Source: Burkholderia sp. 4M9327F10
GTDB taxonomy: Bacteria; Pseudomonadota; Gammaproteobacteria; Burkholderiales; Burkholderiaceae
Direction: 5' to 3'
DNA length: 64,000 bases
Assembly (NCBI RefSeq): GCF_005503145.1
Contig: NZ_SCNV01000010.1
Coordinates: 1 to 64,000 of the forward strand
Below the pieces are notes generated by a model. The model was not told the DNA's origin. It made no database searches and worked only from the letters and a program-made list of their open reading frames with translations. Below, one piece after another: positions 20,031 to 29,548 of this stretch (its first letter is position 1; every line of letters begins with the position of its first letter). The position numbers and the translations under genes are program-made.

Positions 20031-23000
20031 CTATGCCACTACCGCCGCCCCACCCTGCAACAGCCCCGGAATCGCGTCGCGTGGCATCGGCTTGGAGAAG
20101 AAGAAGCCCTGCATCTCGTCGCAGGCGCGCTCCTTGAGGAAATCGAGCTGCTCCGAGGTCTCGACGCCTTCCGCGATCACCTGCAGATTCAGCGAATGCG
20201 CCAGCGCGATGATGGCCGAGGTGATCGTCTCGTCGTCACCCGAGGTGCCGATATCCGATACAAACGAGCGGTCGATCTTCAACCGGTCGACCGGGAAGCG
20301 CTTCAGATAGCTCAGGCTCGAATACCCGGTGCCGAAGTCGTCGATGGCAAGCCCAATCCCGAGTGCGTGCAGCGCGTTGAGCATCGTCACCGCTTCTTCG
20401 GCGTTGCGCATGATGGTGCTTTCGGTCAGTTCGAGTTCGAGATACTGCGGCTCGAGCCCGGTCTCCTCCAGCACCTCGGTGACGAGCTTGGCGATATCGT
20501 GCTGCTGGAACTGCCGCGCCGAAAGGTTCACCGAGACACGTGCCGGCGGCAAGCCCTCATCCTGCCAGGCCTTGTTTTGCCGGCACGCCTCGCGCAGCAC
20601 CCACTCCGAGAGCGGCCCGATCAGGCCGCACTCCTCCGCGACCGGAATAAACGACGACGGCGGGATCAGACCCACCTCCGGATCGCGCCAGCGCACCAAC
20701 GCTTCCATGCCGACGATCTGCCCGGTCACGATGTCCACCTGCGGCTGGTAATGCAGCAGAAACTCGTTATCACGCAGGGCGCGCCGCAGACGGCGTTCCA
20801 GATTCAGGCGAGCGCCGGCGCTCGCGTTCATCTCCGGCTGGTAAAACTGGAAGGTGTTGCGGCCCATGTCCTTCGCGCGATACATGGCGAGGTCGGCCTT
20901 TTTCATCAGCGTTTCGGTGTCGCCGCCGTCCTGCGGGAACAGGCTCGCGCCCATGCTGCAGCCCACATACAGCTCGGTGCCGTCGAGCCACACCGGCTCG
21001 GAGATCGAGGCGCGCACCCGCTCCATCCACGCAATCAGCGACTGCTCGTCGACCGTATCGGTCATCACGATCACAAACTCGTCGCCGCCGTGGCGCGCCA
21101 CCGTATCGCTTGCCCGCGCACAGCGCGCAAGCCGCTCGGCGACCACGGTCAGCAGGCGGTCGCCGACGCTATGGCCGAGGCTGTCGTTGACGTTCTTGAA
21201 GCCGTCCAGATCGATGAACACCACGGCCACCCCTTTGTGGTGACGCCGCGCCACGATCAACGCATGCTGCAGCCGGTCGCGCAGCAGATTGCGGTTAGGC
21301 AGCCGCGTCAGGCTGTCGTAGTTCGCCTGATACTCAAGCTGCTCCTGATAGCGGATCAGGTCGGTCACATCGTTGATGACGCCGATGTGATGCGTCGTCT
21401 CGCCGTCCGGATTCGGCACCGGCGCAATGAAGAGCTGGTTCCAGAATAGCGCGCCATCCTTGCGATAGTTGCGCAGCACCGCACTGACTTCGCGGTTGGC
21501 GGCAAGCGCCTGGCGGATCGAGGCGATCCCTTCCTGGTCGCGGTCGTCGCGTTGCAGCAGGCGGCAGTCCTGGCCGATCACTTCCGCCGGATCGTAGCCC
21601 GTGATGCGCTTGAAGGCCGGGTTCACATACTCGATCAGATTGCCGGTGCTGGTCGGCCCGGTGATCAGGATCGCGTTCACGCTGGCGTCGAGCGCACGGC
21701 TTTGCAGACGCAGCGCGAGGTCGGCGCGCTTGCGCTCGGTGATGTCGGTGTAGGAGCCGAGTACGCCAATCACGCGTCCGTCGCTGTCAGTGAACGGCAG
21801 CTTGCTCGTCACGGTGGTGCGATGCACGCCGTCGATCACGAGATCGACTTCGAAATTCATCTTCGGCACGCCCGTTTTCACGACTTCGGCGTCGTGTGCG
21901 CGGACCTGGTCGGCAAGCGCACGCCACGGCAGGTCATGGTCGGTCTTGCCGACCACCTGCTCCGGATACGCGAGTCCGGCATCGCGCGCAAACGCCCTGT
22001 TGCAGCCCAGGTAGCGCGACTCCTGATCCTTCCAGAAAACGCGTTGCGGGATATTGTCGATCACGGTTTCGAGCATCTGGTTCGAGCGCTGGGCCTCGGC
22101 CTCCGCGTTGATCTGCTCGGTCACGTCATCGGCCAGCACGAAGATCGCGGGACGGCCCATGTACGTCAGATAGTGATACGAGATATCCGCGCTGATGGTC
22201 GAGCCGTCCTTGCGCCGGTGATGCCACACGCCCGCCATGGTGCGGCCCTGCTGCGGACCGCCTTCGCTGCGCAGCAGATGCGATTCGAGGCGTCCGATCT
22301 CGCCGGCGGGCCGGATCGCACGAATCGTCATGGCGAGGAACTCGCTCTCCGAATAGCCGTATTGCTGAATGGCCGCCGTGTTGACCGCGAGAAAGCGCAG
22401 CGTCTCGCGATCGAAGATGTACATCGGCACCGGATGGGTGTCGAACAGGCCGCGAAAACGCTCGTCGTTGCGGCGCAGGGCCTTGGCGACCCGCAGCCGT
22501 TCGCGGGCGGCGCTCTCGCGCGCGCCGAAGGTATAGATGAGCAGCGAGCTGCCCGCCAGCATGGTGACGATCAGCAGCAGCATGGCGTGCTGCGTCTGCC
22601 GGGTCGATTCCGCGAGCGACGTCTGCAGCGCGCGGTCCTCCTGCTGCCGCAGTGTCGATAGCGCGGTCTCCACGTGATCCAGTTGCATGCCGAGCCGCGT
22701 ATAAGCCGAGGCCGCCCAGGCACGCGATTCGTCGGGGCTGCTCGCCTGGGCTCGCGCCAGCGCAGCCGCGATGTCGTGTTGCAGCGCCTTGCTGGCGCTG
22801 CTCAGCTTGACGAGTGAGGCCGTCATGGCCGGCTCGTCGGTGAGCTCGGCCGCCAGCGTAAGCTCCAGCCCGGCGAGCGATGCCGCCATCGCCGGCGCGG
22901 CATCAGCCGTCTCCGGCCGTCCAGTCGCTTCGAAGCGGCCGAGCGCGGCGAGGCCATCGTCGAGCGTCGTCCGGTAGGCGTCGAGATTCTGCCGGACATC

Positions 23001-23135
23001 GGTCGAACGCATGGTGCGCAGATCCGCGTCGCGCTGGCCGCGGATCTGCGTATAGGCGACGAACGCGTTCGCGCCAACCGCTGCGGCGACCACTGCCAGA
23101 TTGATCAGCAGCCGCCTCGATAGGAAAGGAGTCAT
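20031..23135 (-). CDS. Membrane PAS-GGDEF-EAL cyclic-di-GMP signalling protein
   Basis: A 1034-residue signalling protein. It begins with a membrane anchor ([20 protein letters not shown]), a periplasmic region to about residue 180, a second membrane helix ([21 protein letters not shown]), then PAS domains around residues 225-345, 350-470 and 480-600, a GGDEF domain with Gly683-Gly-Asp-Glu-Phe687 intact and an EAL domain with Glu811-Ala-Leu813 in MEALVRW. GGDEF makes and EAL degrades cyclic di-GMP, so both activities are possible in principle. Net direction and stimulus cannot be read from the sequence. It stands alone, with 245 bases upstream before the next gene. Confidence 0.93.
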   Translation of the reverse strand: MTPFLSRRLLINLAVVAAAVGANAFVAYTQIRGQRDADLRTMRSTDVRQNLDAYRTTLDDGLAALGRFEATGRPETADAAPAMAASLAGLELTLAAELTDEPAMTASLVKLSSASKALQHDIAAALARAQASSPDESRAWAASAYTRLGMQLDHVETALSTLRQQEDRALQTSLAESTRQTQHAMLLLIVTMLAGSSLLIYTFGARESAARERLRVAKALRRNDERFRGLFDTHPVPMYIFDRETLRFLAVNTAAIQQYGYSESEFLAMTIRAIRPAGEIGRLESHLLRSEGGPQQGRTMAGVWHHRRKDGSTISADISYHYLTYMGRPAIFVLADDVTEQINAEAEAQRSNQMLETVIDNIPQRVFWKDQESRYLGCNRAFARDAGLAYPEQVVGKTDHDLPWRALADQVRAHDAEVVKTGVPKMNFEVDLVIDGVHRTTVTSKLPFTDSDGRVIGVLGSYTDITERKRADLALRLQSRALDASVNAILITGPTSTGNLIEYVNPAFKRITGYDPAEVIGQDCRLLQRDDRDQEGIASIRQALAANREVSAVLRNYRKDGALFWNQLFIAPVPNPDGETTHHIGVINDVTDLIRYQEQLEYQANYDSLTRLPNRNLLRDRLQHALIVARRHHKGVAVVFIDLDGFKNVNDSLGHSVGDRLLTVVAERLARCARASDTVARHGGDEFVIVMTDTVDEQSLIAWMERVRASISEPVWLDGTELYVGCSMGASLFPQDGGDTETLMKKADLAMYRAKDMGRNTFQFYQPEMNASAGARLNLERRLRRALRDNEFLLHYQPQVDIVTGQIVGMEALVRWRDPEVGLIPPSSFIPVAEECGLIGPLSEWVLREACRQNKAWQDEGLPPARVSVNLSARQFQQHDIAKLVTEVLEETGLEPQYLELELTESTIMRNAEEAVTMLNALHALGIGLAIDDFGTGYSSLSYLKRFPVDRLKIDRSFVSDIGTSGDDETITSAIIALAHSLNLQVIAEGVETSEQLDFLKERACDEMQGFFFSKPMPRDAIPGLLQGGAAVVA

Positions 23136-23381
23136 GGGTTCCGAACGTCATTCGTTCTGCAGGCGGGAGCGCGCGGGGTGTCGTCCGCTTTAGATGCGTC
23201 GCGCAGCTGGGACTGCTCTTGCGTCTGCGGGGTCTTTTACGCGCCAACCCATGGATAACGGCAACGATCGGAACAGATTAAGGGTGCGATGTGAAATATT
23301 TTTGTGCGACGCCGCGAAGCGCGGCGCAGCGAATGAGAACCACGCGGTGAGAACGGTTCAGGGAGAACTTCCCGGGCAGAC

Positions 23382-23858
23382 CTACCCGGCCAGACCGAAT
23401 TCCCTCATGGCGGGCACAAAGTCGTGGTTGCCTTCCGGCTTGCGCGACAGTTTGGCGAGCACATAGCGCTTGAACGGCTCGAGCGTGGCCCACTCATCGG
23501 CGCTGGGGGCACGCAGGCTAGCGAGGCCAGCCTGGTGGAGAACACCGTCGGGTACCGCATCGGTGCGGCGCCACGCCGGTGCGTCTTCCGGCGTGAACCA
23601 TTCCGGCTCGACATTGGCATGCGTGCGCAGCATTTCAAACAGCGCGTGATCGAAGTTCGGCTCGATGCTGATGTCGTCTTCGACCGGAAAGCGCGCCAGC
23701 AGCTTGCGATCCTCGTGCGGCAGCATCTGCCACTGCGCGAGCGAAACGCGCAGTCCGAAGCGGTCCAGATTGAAGCGCACCGACATCGGAATGTAGGTCA
23801 GATCCTCCGAAGACTCGACTTCGAAGTTGAACAGAAGCGGCGCTTCATTGAGTCCCAT
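23382..23858 (-). CDS. Nitrate-reductase-associated family protein (Nitr_red_assoc)
   Basis: A 158-residue soluble protein starting MGLNEAPLLFNFEVESSEDLTYIPMSVRFNLDRFGLRVSLAQW. The FxFE....IPM.VR..LD..G...SL..W pattern is that of the nitrate-reductase-associated family, whose genes are often near nitrate reductase or molybdopterin genes in cyanobacteria and others; its biochemical role is not established. The assignment is from memory of the pattern and not checked. The start at 23858 has GAGGA about eight bases upstream, better than the GTG at 23888. The divergent fdhD, a molybdoenzyme maturation gene, fits the theme. Confidence 0.68.
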   Translation of the reverse strand: MGLNEAPLLFNFEVESSEDLTYIPMSVRFNLDRFGLRVSLAQWQMLPHEDRKLLARFPVEDDISIEPNFDHALFEMLRTHANVEPEWFTPEDAPAWRRTDAVPDGVLHQAGLASLRAPSADEWATLEPFKRYVLAKLSRKPEGNHDFVPAMREFGLAG

Positions 23859-24004
23859 GACAGTGTCCTCGTTGGTGGCGGGCAACACGCAAGGCCCGCT
23901 TGAGGTATTTTAGAACCTTATTGGCGCGGCGGCGGCCCGGCCCGGTCTGGCCCGGTGCTGCGAAATGCCGCCGCCCGAGCCGCATGGATCAAGGAGTCAG
24001 GATT

Positions 24005-24835
24005 TTGAACGAACTGGAAACGGACGGCCAGCCGGGCGTCGTGGAGCGCCAGGTGCAACGGCATCGCGGCGGCAAGGTCGAGACGGTCACGGACCACGTC
24101 GGCCAGGAGTGGCCGGTGGCGCTCGTCTTCAACGGCATTTCGCATGCGGTGATGATGTGTACGCCGCGCGATCTGGAAGCATTCGCGGTGGGATTCGCGA
24201 TTTCGGAAGGAATTGTGGAGCGCGGCAGCGATATTCAGGACATCGAGGTCGAATTGTATGGCGGCGAATTGCCGCATGCCGAAGTGCAATTGCAAGTGGT
24301 GCAACAGGCGTTTGTCGGGCTGAAAGAAAAGCGGCGCGCGCTCGCCGGCCGGACCGGTTGCGGCGTATGCGGCATCGAAAGCATCGACTTGCTCGATCTG
24401 AAGCCGGAACGTGTGCCCGATACCGGCTTTCTGCAACGGCTCGCGCCGGACGCCATCGCCCGCGCGGCGCGTGAATTGCCCGGGCATCAGGCGCTGACCC
24501 GGCTGACGGGCGGTCTGCACGCGGCGGCATGGTGCGATGCGTCAGGGGCGATCCAGCTCGCCTTCGAGGACGTGGGCCGCCACAACGCGCTGGACAAGCT
24601 GATCGGGCAACTGGTGCTCAACCGGGCCGATACGAAGGACGGCTTCGTTTTCCTGTCGAGCCGGGCGAGCTACGAACTGGTGCGCAAGGCGGCGCGCGTC
24701 GATGTGCCGATGGTGGCCACCATTTCGGCGCCGTCTTCGCTCGCGATTGCGATTGCGCGCCAGGCCGGCGTGCGGCTGGTGAGCTTCTGCCGCGAGGCAG
24801 GTTACGTCGATTACGACACGCTGGCGCCGACGTAA
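24005..24835 (+). CDS. fdhD: Formate dehydrogenase accessory sulfurtransferase FdhD
   Basis: FdhD transfers sulfur from the IscS desulfurase to the molybdenum cofactor of formate dehydrogenase. The product (276 residues from the TTG at 24005) has the redox motif TGCGVCG with Cys119 and Cys122, the MCTPRDLEAFAVGFAISEGIV block, AFEDVGRHNALDKLIG and FLSSRASYELVRKAA. The TTG start is preferred because AAGGAG lies eight bases before it; an in-frame ATG at 23984 is the alternative. No formate dehydrogenase gene is in the window, so its client lies elsewhere. It is divergent from the nitrate-reductase-associated gene. Confidence 0.94.
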   Translation: MNELETDGQPGVVERQVQRHRGGKVETVTDHVGQEWPVALVFNGISHAVMMCTPRDLEAFAVGFAISEGIVERGSDIQDIEVELYGGELPHAEVQLQVVQQAFVGLKEKRRALAGRTGCGVCGIESIDLLDLKPERVPDTGFLQRLAPDAIARAARELPGHQALTRLTGGLHAAAWCDASGAIQLAFEDVGRHNALDKLIGQLVLNRADTKDGFVFLSSRASYELVRKAARVDVPMVATISAPSSLAIAIARQAGVRLVSFCREAGYVDYDTLAPT

Positions 24836-24866
24836 CCGCCTGCCCTCCCTGCCTCGTCTTCCGGGC

Positions 24867-25631
24867 TCAGTCGAACTGGCGGAAGTCCGGCTTGCGCTTC
24901 TCGAAGAACGCCTTGAACGCCTCGCGCGCTTCCGGCGCGAGCAGCATTTTGGCGAAGTGCAGCGCCTCGTCGGTCATCTGGGTCTGCAACTCGTGGTGGC
25001 TCGCGCGCTTCATCAGCGACTTGGTGACGCGCAACGACGAGGCCGGCAACGCCGCCAGCTTCGCCGCTTGCCCAAGAGCAAACGCGTCGACTTCAGCCGC
25101 AGGCAGCAGGCGGTTCACGAAGCCCATGCGCTGCGCTTCACGCGCATCGAACGCTTCGCCCAGCAGCAGCTTCTCCGCCGCGGCCTGATAACCCGCAACG
25201 CGCTGCAACAGCAGGCTCGACGCAGCTTCCGGGCACAGTCCGAGCTGTGAGAAGGGCAGCGAGAACATCGCCGTGTCGGCGGCATACACCAGGTCGCAAT
25301 GCAGCAGCAGAGTCGTGCCGATCCCCACCGCCGCACCCGCCACCGACGCCACCACCGGCTTCTCCGCCGAGCTGATCGCGCGCAGGAACTGGAACACCGG
25401 GGCGTTCTCGCCCGTCGGCGGCGCCTTCATGAAGTCTTCCAGATCGTTACCGGCGCTGAAAATGCCAACGCTGCCGCGAAACAGGATGGCGCGCACGGAC
25501 GCATCTCCCTGCGCCTCAACCAGCGCGTCGGCCATCGTCTGGTACATGGCGGCCGTAATCGCGTTCTTCTTGTCGGGCCGGTTAAAGGCAATCGTCAGCA
25601 CGCCGTTGGCGCGCTCGACCAGAATGTCCAT
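24867..25631 (-). CDS. Enoyl-CoA hydratase/isomerase family protein
   Basis: A 254-residue crotonase-fold enzyme expected to hydrate or isomerise enoyl-CoA. It has FNRPDKKNAITAAMYQTMADAL, the oxyanion-hole segment GIFSAGNDLEDF, VASVAGAAVGIGTTLLLHCDLVYAADTAMFSLPFSQLGLCPEAASSLLL. The usual first catalytic Glu (in GGGCEL of typical hydratases) is replaced in GIGTTLLLHCD, so it may be an isomerase or other crotonase rather than a classical hydratase. The start at 25631 gives AGGAG six bases upstream; a second ATG at 25637 is too close to it. A terminator at 25691-25726 separates it from the thiolase. Confidence 0.86.
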   Translation of the reverse strand: MDILVERANGVLTIAFNRPDKKNAITAAMYQTMADALVEAQGDASVRAILFRGSVGIFSAGNDLEDFMKAPPTGENAPVFQFLRAISSAEKPVVASVAGAAVGIGTTLLLHCDLVYAADTAMFSLPFSQLGLCPEAASSLLLQRVAGYQAAAEKLLLGEAFDAREAQRMGFVNRLLPAAEVDAFALGQAAKLAALPASSLRVTKSLMKRASHHELQTQMTDEALHFAKMLLAPEAREAFKAFFEKRKPDFRQFD

Positions 25632-25690
25632 CGTCATCTCCTGTAGTTCTGCCCGGTGCCGCTCAATGCGGCTCACTGCGGCTGAATGGA

Positions 25691-25726
25691 AAAACGGTTC
25701 GCTAGCCTCGCGGCCGGCGAACCGTT
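25691..25726 (-). terminator. Intrinsic terminator after the thiolase gene
   Basis: A 10-bp perfect stem (AACGGTTCGC at 25693-25702 pairing with GCGAACCGTT at 25717-25726, 14-base loop) is followed on the minus strand by GTTTTTCC. This places a rho-independent terminator between the thiolase stop (25759) and the enoyl-CoA hydratase start (25631). Read-through could still serve the last gene, so it may act as an attenuator. Confidence 0.7.
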
Positions 25727-25758
25727 CAGCGGTCTTCAAGGGACCTGTGCGATCACGA

Positions 25759-26958
25759 TTACAGACGCTCGATGATGCCCGCTGCGCCCATCCCCGTGCC
25801 GACGCACATGGTCACCATGCCGTACTTGTAGTTGCGGCGGCGCAGGCCGTGCACCACCGTCGAGGCACGAATCGCGCCGGTTGCGCCGAGCGGGTGGCCC
25901 AGTGCAATCGCGCCGCCGAGCGGGTTGATCTTCGACGGATCGAGACCGAGATCCTGGATCACCGCCAGCGACTGTGCCGCAAACGCTTCGTTCAGCTCGA
26001 TCCAGTCGAGATCTTCCTGCTTCAGGCCGGCAGCCTTCAGCGCGGCCGGAATCGCTTCCTTCGGGCCGATGCCCATGATTTCCGGCGGCACGCCGCGCAC
26101 GGCGAAGCTGACGAAACGCGCGAGCGGCGTCAGGTTGAACTCTTTCAGGATCTTTTCCGACACCACGATCAGCGCGCCTGCGCCGTCCGAGGTCTGCGAG
26201 CTGTTGCCGGCCGTCACCGAACCCTTGTTGGCGAACACGGTGCGCAGCTTGGCGAGGCCTTCCAGCGAGGTATCCGCGCGCGGACCTTCGTCGAGCGCCA
26301 CTTCGCGCGTCTTCACCTTCACCTCGCCGGTGGCGAGATCGGGGAAACGCTCGGTGATCGTGTAGGCGGCGATTTCGTCGTTGAACTCACCGGCTTGCTG
26401 CGCGGCGATCGCGCGGCGGTGCGATTCGACCGAGAACTGGTCTTGCGCTTCGCGGCTGATCTTCCAGCGCTCCGCGACCTTCTCGGCCGTCAGGCCCATG
26501 CCGTAAGCAATGCCGAAGTCTTCGCTGCGATCGAAGATATGCGGCGACATCGACGGCTTGTTGCCCATCATCGGCACCATGCTCATCGACTCGCAGCCGC
26601 CTGCGATCATCGCGTCGGACTCGCCGACGCGAATGCGGTCAGCGGCCATCGCCAGCGCGGTCAGGCCCGAAGCGCAGAAGCGGTTTACCGTGACGCCGCC
26701 GACCGTATTCGGCAGACCCGAAAGCAGTGCGCCCATACGCGCCACGTTCAGGCCCTGCTCGGCTTCGGGAATCGCGCAGCCGATAATGGCGTCTTCGATC
26801 ACCTTGGTATCGAGACCGGGCACTTGCGCCACGGCCGACTTGATCGCGTGCACCAGCAGTTCGTCGGGGCGCGTGTTCTTGAACATGCCGCGCGGCGCCT
26901 TGCCGATCGGCGTACGGCTCGCGGCGACGATGTATGCGTCTTGCAATTGCTTTGTCAT
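25759..26958 (-). CDS. Acetyl-CoA acyltransferase (thiolase, beta-oxidation type)
   Basis: A 399-residue degradative thiolase that cleaves 3-ketoacyl-CoA to acetyl-CoA and a shortened acyl-CoA. The catalytic cysteine lies in TVNRFCASGLTALAMAADRI, the GGGGHP-like segment is IALGHPLGATGA, and the second cysteine is in MVTMCVGTGMGAAGII. It follows the FadB-type gene by 27 bases on the same strand and is followed by an intrinsic terminator. FadA/FadI-like function is well supported; the symbol is left open because more than one paralogue is expected in this genus. Confidence 0.93.
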   Translation of the reverse strand: MTKQLQDAYIVAASRTPIGKAPRGMFKNTRPDELLVHAIKSAVAQVPGLDTKVIEDAIIGCAIPEAEQGLNVARMGALLSGLPNTVGGVTVNRFCASGLTALAMAADRIRVGESDAMIAGGCESMSMVPMMGNKPSMSPHIFDRSEDFGIAYGMGLTAEKVAERWKISREAQDQFSVESHRRAIAAQQAGEFNDEIAAYTITERFPDLATGEVKVKTREVALDEGPRADTSLEGLAKLRTVFANKGSVTAGNSSQTSDGAGALIVVSEKILKEFNLTPLARFVSFAVRGVPPEIMGIGPKEAIPAALKAAGLKQEDLDWIELNEAFAAQSLAVIQDLGLDPSKINPLGGAIALGHPLGATGAIRASTVVHGLRRRNYKYGMVTMCVGTGMGAAGIIERL

Positions 26959-26985
26959 TTAAAGCTCCTTTGTGCTCGTCGCGCG

Positions 26986-29421
26986 TTAGTTACGCACCGG
27001 CTTGCCGGTTTGCAGCATGCCCATGATCCGTTCCTGCGTCTTTTGCGTACCGAGCAGGTCGACGAACGCACGCCGTTCGAGTTGCAGCAGCCATTCTTCG
27101 TCCACCAGGCTGCCCGCTTCGACGTCGCCACCGCACACGGCTTCGGCGATGCGGCTCGCAATCAGATAGTCGTGCTCGCTGATGAAACGGCCATCGCGCA
27201 TGTTGACGAGCGATGCCTTGATCGTCGCAATCGCCGAGCGGCCCGCCACCGGCACCTGCGTGACGCGCAGCGGCGGACGGTAGCCGGCAGCGGCCAGCGC
27301 ACGCGCCTCTTTCTTCGCCACGTCGAGCAGTTCGAACACGTTGAAGACGATCGTGTCGGACGGCTTCAGATAACCCATCGTGCGGGCATCGAGTGCGGAG
27401 GCCGAGACCTTCGCCATCGCCGCGTTTTCGAACGACTTCTGCACGAACTTCAGCAGGTCGTTGGTCGCGCCGGCGAGCGTGGCCGCTTCTGCTGCGCGCA
27501 GCGCCGCTTCCTTCAGGCCACCGCCCGCAGGCACGAGGCCCACGCCAACTTCCACCAGACCGATATAGCTCTCGATGTGCGCCACGCGCTTCGCGCTGTG
27601 CAGCACCAGCTCGCAGCCACCGCCGAGCGCGATGCCCGAGATCGCCGAGACGACCGGCACGTTCGCGTACTTCACGCGCAGCATGCCCTGCTGGAACTTC
27701 TTCACGAACGGCTCAATGCCCTTCGCACCGCCCATCATGAAGGCGGGCATCGCTTCTTCGAGGTTCGCACCGGCGGAGAACGGACCGCCAGGCGTGCCGA
27801 GCTTCAGCGACGTGGGCTGCCACACCACCAGGCCCTTGTATTCCTTTTCCGCCAGCTCGATCGCTTGCGTGAGGCCGTCGATCACCGACGGTCCGATCGT
27901 GTTCATCTTGCTCTTGAACGAGACGATCAGGACGTCGTTCTCGCCGGCACGATCGTCGACCCATGCGCGCACCGCGTCGGTTTCGAACAGTGTCTTACCG
28001 TAAGTCTTCGGATCGGCGCCCGTTTCGCCGACCAGCGGCGCACGAAACACCTGCTTCTCGTAGACGGACAGCGACGAACGCGGCGCGAAGGACTTCGAAG
28101 CCGGCGACCACGAACCTTCGTTCGTGTGCACGCCACCCTTCTCGGCAACCGGGCCTTCGAGCACCCACGACGGCAGCGGCGCGTTCGAGAGCGCCTTGCC
28201 CGCCGCGATGTCTTCCTGAACCCACTCGGCGATCTGTTTCCAGCCTGCCGTCTGCCAGCCTTCGAAAGGGCCTTCGTTCCAGCCGAAGCCCCAACGGACT
28301 GCCAGGTCGAGGTCACGCGCGTTGTCCGCGATCGACTCCAGATGCACGCCGATGTAATGGAACACATCGCGGAAGATCGACCACAGGAACTGCGCCTGCG
28401 GGTGCTCCGACTCGCGCAGCAGCTTCAGGCGCTCCGCGGGCGGACGCTTGAGGATGCGGCCCACCAGTTCGTCGGCCTTGGCGCCGCCGTCGACGTACTC
28501 ACCCGTCTTCGGGTCGAGCACCTTGATCGCCTTGCCTTCTTTCTTGTAGAAGCCGGCGCCGGTCTTCTGGCCGAGCGCGCCCTTCTTCACGAGTTCAGCC
28601 AGTACAGCCGGCGTTTCGTAGACCGGGAAGAACGGATCGTCCTTCAGGTTGTCCTGCATCGTCTTGATGACGTGCGCCATCGTGTCGAGACCGACCACGT
28701 CGGCCGTGCGGAACGTGGCCGACTTGGCGCGGCCCAGACGTGAACCGGTCAGGTCATCCACTTCGTCGAAACGCAGGCCGAACTTCGCGGCTTCGTGAAC
28801 GACGGCGAGAATCGAGAAAATGCCGACGCGGTTGGCGATGAAGTTCGGCGTATCTTTGGCACGCACGACGCCCTTGCCGACCACGCTGGTCAGGAACGAT
28901 TCGAGCTGGTCGAGGATTTCCGGGCGCGTCGTCGCGGTCGGAATCAGTTCGACCAGGTGCATGTAGCGCGGCGGGTTGAAGAAGTGCACGCCGCAGAAAC
29001 GCGCCTTCAGTTCATCGGAAAAGCCTTGCGACAATTCCGTGATCGACAGGCCCGAGGTGTTGGTCGCGAAGATCGCGTTCGGCGCGATATGCGGCGAGAC
29101 CTTCTTGTACAGGTCGTGCTTCCAGTCCATCCGTTCGGCAATGGCTTCGATCACGAGGTCGCACTCGGCGAGCTTCTCGATGTCGTCGTCGTAGTTCGCG
29201 GGCTGGATGTATTGCGCGTCGTCCTTCACGCCGAACGGCGCCGGCGACAGCTTCTTCAGATTCTCGATCGCCTTCAGCGCGATCGCGTTTTTCGGGCCTT
29301 CTTTTGCAGGAAGGTCGAACAGCAGCACCGGCACCTTGGCGTTGATCAGGTGCGCGGCGATCTGCGCGCCCATCACGCCGGCGCCGAGCACGGCTACCTT
29401 GCGAATGATCAGATTGCTCAC
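26986..29421 (-). CDS. Bifunctional 3-hydroxyacyl-CoA dehydrogenase / enoyl-CoA hydratase
   Basis: A FadB-like multifunctional beta-oxidation protein of 811 residues with the domains in reversed order: NAD-dependent 3-hydroxyacyl-CoA dehydrogenase first (VAVLGAGVMGAQIAAHLINA at the N-terminus, then NFIANRVGIFSI and TGAGFYKKEGKAIKVL), and the crotonase domain last (about residues 490-720, with GIALGGGCELVLHSAKR and GLVEVGVGLVPAGGG, both hydratase glutamates present). Escherichia coli FadB has the hydratase first. It sits between the acyl-CoA dehydrogenase and thiolase genes and should work with them in one cycle. Confidence 0.92.
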   Translation of the reverse strand: MSNLIIRKVAVLGAGVMGAQIAAHLINAKVPVLLFDLPAKEGPKNAIALKAIENLKKLSPAPFGVKDDAQYIQPANYDDDIEKLAECDLVIEAIAERMDWKHDLYKKVSPHIAPNAIFATNTSGLSITELSQGFSDELKARFCGVHFFNPPRYMHLVELIPTATTRPEILDQLESFLTSVVGKGVVRAKDTPNFIANRVGIFSILAVVHEAAKFGLRFDEVDDLTGSRLGRAKSATFRTADVVGLDTMAHVIKTMQDNLKDDPFFPVYETPAVLAELVKKGALGQKTGAGFYKKEGKAIKVLDPKTGEYVDGGAKADELVGRILKRPPAERLKLLRESEHPQAQFLWSIFRDVFHYIGVHLESIADNARDLDLAVRWGFGWNEGPFEGWQTAGWKQIAEWVQEDIAAGKALSNAPLPSWVLEGPVAEKGGVHTNEGSWSPASKSFAPRSSLSVYEKQVFRAPLVGETGADPKTYGKTLFETDAVRAWVDDRAGENDVLIVSFKSKMNTIGPSVIDGLTQAIELAEKEYKGLVVWQPTSLKLGTPGGPFSAGANLEEAMPAFMMGGAKGIEPFVKKFQQGMLRVKYANVPVVSAISGIALGGGCELVLHSAKRVAHIESYIGLVEVGVGLVPAGGGLKEAALRAAEAATLAGATNDLLKFVQKSFENAAMAKVSASALDARTMGYLKPSDTIVFNVFELLDVAKKEARALAAAGYRPPLRVTQVPVAGRSAIATIKASLVNMRDGRFISEHDYLIASRIAEAVCGGDVEAGSLVDEEWLLQLERRAFVDLLGTQKTQERIMGMLQTGKPVRN

Positions 29422-29548
29422 GTCGTTCCTCCGGGGGAGTTATGCGGGTGTCGCGTAATTTTCGCGCGGGTTTTGCGCGGGTTTCGCAATGTATGGCTGG
29501 CGGCGGCGCGACACGTTTCAGCACGCATGGCGCCGCCGTGATGTGGCT

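Noticed and set aside
23310..23326. CGCCGCG-AAG-CGCGGCG hairpin after the nitrate-reductase-associated gene
   Set aside because: It has no T-run on the minus strand and is short; in such GC-rich DNA this kind of hairpin is expected by chance.
25273..28743. 1156-codon plus-strand open frame across the beta-oxidation genes
   Set aside because: Spans several well-identified genes on the opposite strand, with His/Arg/Leu-rich shadow composition and no ribosome-binding site.
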